Both the position numbers and the translations under genes were made by a program. DNA of 64,000 nt. Source: Methanospirillum hungatei. GTDB lineage: Archaea > Halobacteriota > Methanomicrobia > Methanomicrobiales > Methanospirillaceae. Below the pieces are notes generated by a model that worked only from the letters and a program-made list of their open reading frames with translations, was not told the origin of the DNA and did no database searches. Below are positions 63,075 to 64,000 of the stretch, piece by piece. The stretch is from the NCBI RefSeq assembly GCF_019263745.1, contig NZ_CP077107.1, positions 1,426,001 to 1,490,000 on the forward strand. Direction: 5' to 3'. Position 1 is the first letter of the stretch; each line of letters starts with the position of its first letter.

Positions 63075-63534
63075 TCCCTATGATGATCTACTCAAAAACC
63101 TGGTAAAACTACTTGAGCAGATCACATCACTGGAACAGAATATGAAAAAAATGCAGGACGGACCTTCGATGAAACCAGGGATCATCGGGTGTGCAATCAT
63201 CACCGGGAGCCTGCCCCACCAGGGATCCCAAAACCAGGATCCAGAAGGAAAAACCGGGCTCTCCTATGAGATGGTTGATGCAGGAAAGACTGCATACCTG
63301 ACCGTTCAACTCCCTGCCCACCTTTCAGAAGATCCATTGGTTGAATTTTCTGAACGAAGCTGTCACATCAGTACTCAGGGCCTTTCGGGAAACATCGAAC
63401 TGCAATTTCCAATTGTTCCGCAGACATCCACATGGACATTCTGCAATGGGATACTGGATGTAGTTCTTGAAAAAGTCCCGCCAGAGCTACCGGGTGTTGA
63501 TCCGGAATATATCTCTGAAGCAGAGTTTTCCTAA
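63064..63534 (+). CDS. Hsp20/GvpH-like protein
   Basis: A 156-residue protein with an N-terminal coiled coil (LKNLVKLLEQITSLEQNMKK) and a C-terminal beta-sandwich like that of small heat-shock proteins: KTAYLTVQLPAHLSEDPLVE and GNIELQFPIVPQTSTWTFCN with DVVLEKV near the end. It may be a chaperone controlled by the ArsR-type gene it overlaps by 11 bases. Gas-vesicle GvpH proteins share this layout, but no gas-vesicle genes are near. Confidence 0.65.
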   Translation: MPNNPYDDLLKNLVKLLEQITSLEQNMKKMQDGPSMKPGIIGCAIITGSLPHQGSQNQDPEGKTGLSYEMVDAGKTAYLTVQLPAHLSEDPLVEFSERSCHISTQGLSGNIELQFPIVPQTSTWTFCNGILDVVLEKVPPELPGVDPEYISEAEFS

Positions 63535-63603
63535 AAACCACATTTCACTTTTTTCCGATATCAATTCATTGCATATATTATCACCGGTGTCTGATACTCC
63601 TTT

Positions 63604-64000
63604 ATGATTGTCGTGATAGGCGGCGGACCAGCGGGGCGGTACGCGGCTATGCGGCTTTCCGGAGCAGGAAAGAAAGTCAGACTGGTAGAAAAACGGTCAG
63701 CGGGAGTCGGAGGACAGTGTCTGCACCAGGGATGTATGACCATTTGTGCTCTCAATGATGTTGCGAGGCTCATGGATCAGGCAAGGGGCTTTCAGGGTTT
63801 AGGAATATTGGGTCCAATTTCTGAATTTTCATATGAATCCCTGATTCATCGGATGCAGGAGACAATACGGATAATTGCCGGTGTTCTCGAGCAGGAGACT
63901 GTGCAGGCAGGAGTTGAAATAATACATGGATCAGCTGATATTCAGGGATCATCACTTCTTATTGACGGGGTAGAAACACCAGCTGATGCCATTATTATTG
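63604..64000 (+). CDS. FAD-dependent disulfide oxidoreductase, N-terminal part, cut by right edge
   Basis: The first 132 codons of a dihydrolipoamide-dehydrogenase-like flavoprotein. It starts IVVIGGGPAGRYAAMRLSGA, the FAD-binding motif, and contains the redox pair C-x4-C in GGQCLHQGCM, with the basic residues of the next helix replaced by acidic or neutral ones (TICALNDVARL). The NAD-binding and dimer domains lie beyond the window. In methanogens such genes often lie near chaperone or redox genes. Confidence 0.85.
   Translation, partial: MIVVIGGGPAGRYAAMRLSGAGKKVRLVEKRSAGVGGQCLHQGCMTICALNDVARLMDQARGFQGLGILGPISEFSYESLIHRMQETIRIIAGVLEQETVQAGVEIIHGSADIQGSSLLIDGVETPADAIII

Noticed and set aside
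1-64000. CRISPR arrays, rRNA genes and intact insertion sequences
   Set aside because: No evenly spaced short repeats, no rRNA-like conserved blocks and no transposase reading frame were found. The 450-bp direct repeats have no terminal inverted repeats.

Overview
The window is a piece of a hydrogenotrophic methanogen chromosome, most likely order Methanomicrobiales (a Methanospirillum-like organism is my inference, not a database result). The signs are methanofuran genes (mfnA, mfnB), the methanogen-restricted DUF1890/DUF1894 pair, archaeal riboflavin/F420 gene arfC, Rio2, Dph2, the archaeal cupin phosphoglucose isomerase, an intron-containing tRNA-Tyr, and a complete 14-gene membrane-bound [NiFe]-hydrogenase operon.

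Region 1 (1-13.3 kb) is accessory DNA with long gene-poor stretches and broken genes. It opens with the 5' part of a BrxA-like (DUF1819) gene that runs off the left edge, so a BREX phage-defence operon may lie outside. Then come a HicA/HicB toxin-antitoxin pair flanked by two decayed copies of a membrane-anchored helix-turn-helix gene, two frameshifted copies of an unknown 188-codon family, an AlbA_2/Schlafen-type ATP-binding regulator with a cluster of GTTCTTAAC boxes at its 3' end, a frameshifted small winged-helix gene, a truncated RelE module, a full RelE module whose toxin appears to start at ATT, a GNAT enzyme, a GyrI-like protein, an orphan solute-binding protein, an exported acetoacetate-decarboxylase-like protein and a secreted cysteine-repeat protein.

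Region 2 (13.4-17.3 kb) holds DUF1890-DUF1894-arfC, a CheY-like receiver, and hisH overlapping a zinc-ribbon/PUA/PAPS-reductase-like gene.

Region 3 (17.5-25.7 kb) is mbhA-N in the Pyrococcus order: an Mrp-type Na+/H+ antiporter module (A-H), mbhI, then the hydrogenase module (J-N). Most junctions overlap by 4 bases, so it reads as one transcript. It would couple ferredoxin/H2 redox chemistry to ion gradients.

Region 4 (25.7-36.7 kb) contains NAD genes (pncB, nadE), rlmH, a peroxiredoxin, an NrpR regulatory domain without its DNA-binding part, cupin pgi, a TtuA/Ncs6 paralogue with a lost PP-loop, and the rio2-DUF460-thiL operon. Region 5 (36.6-40.9 kb) is a four-gene minus-strand block of exported proteins (TPR lipoprotein, PKD protein, two related unknowns), then tRNA-Asp and tRNA-Tyr. 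Region 6 (41-46.5 kb) is a tightly overlapped operon ppsA-mfnA-hpt-dph2-methyltransferase. Region 7 (46.5-64 kb) is housekeeping and conserved archaeal genes: a 59-residue membrane peptide, DUF371, a zinc-finger protein, CBS-ParB, a sugar nucleotidyltransferase, YchF-type GTPase, pyruvate-kinase C-domain protein, DUF92, PKD-TPR protein, valS, tmk, a HisA-like protein divergent from mfnB, guaB, an ArsR-Hsp20 pair with a palindromic operator, and a flavoprotein oxidoreductase cut by the right edge.

No CRISPR array, rRNA gene or intact insertion sequence was seen.
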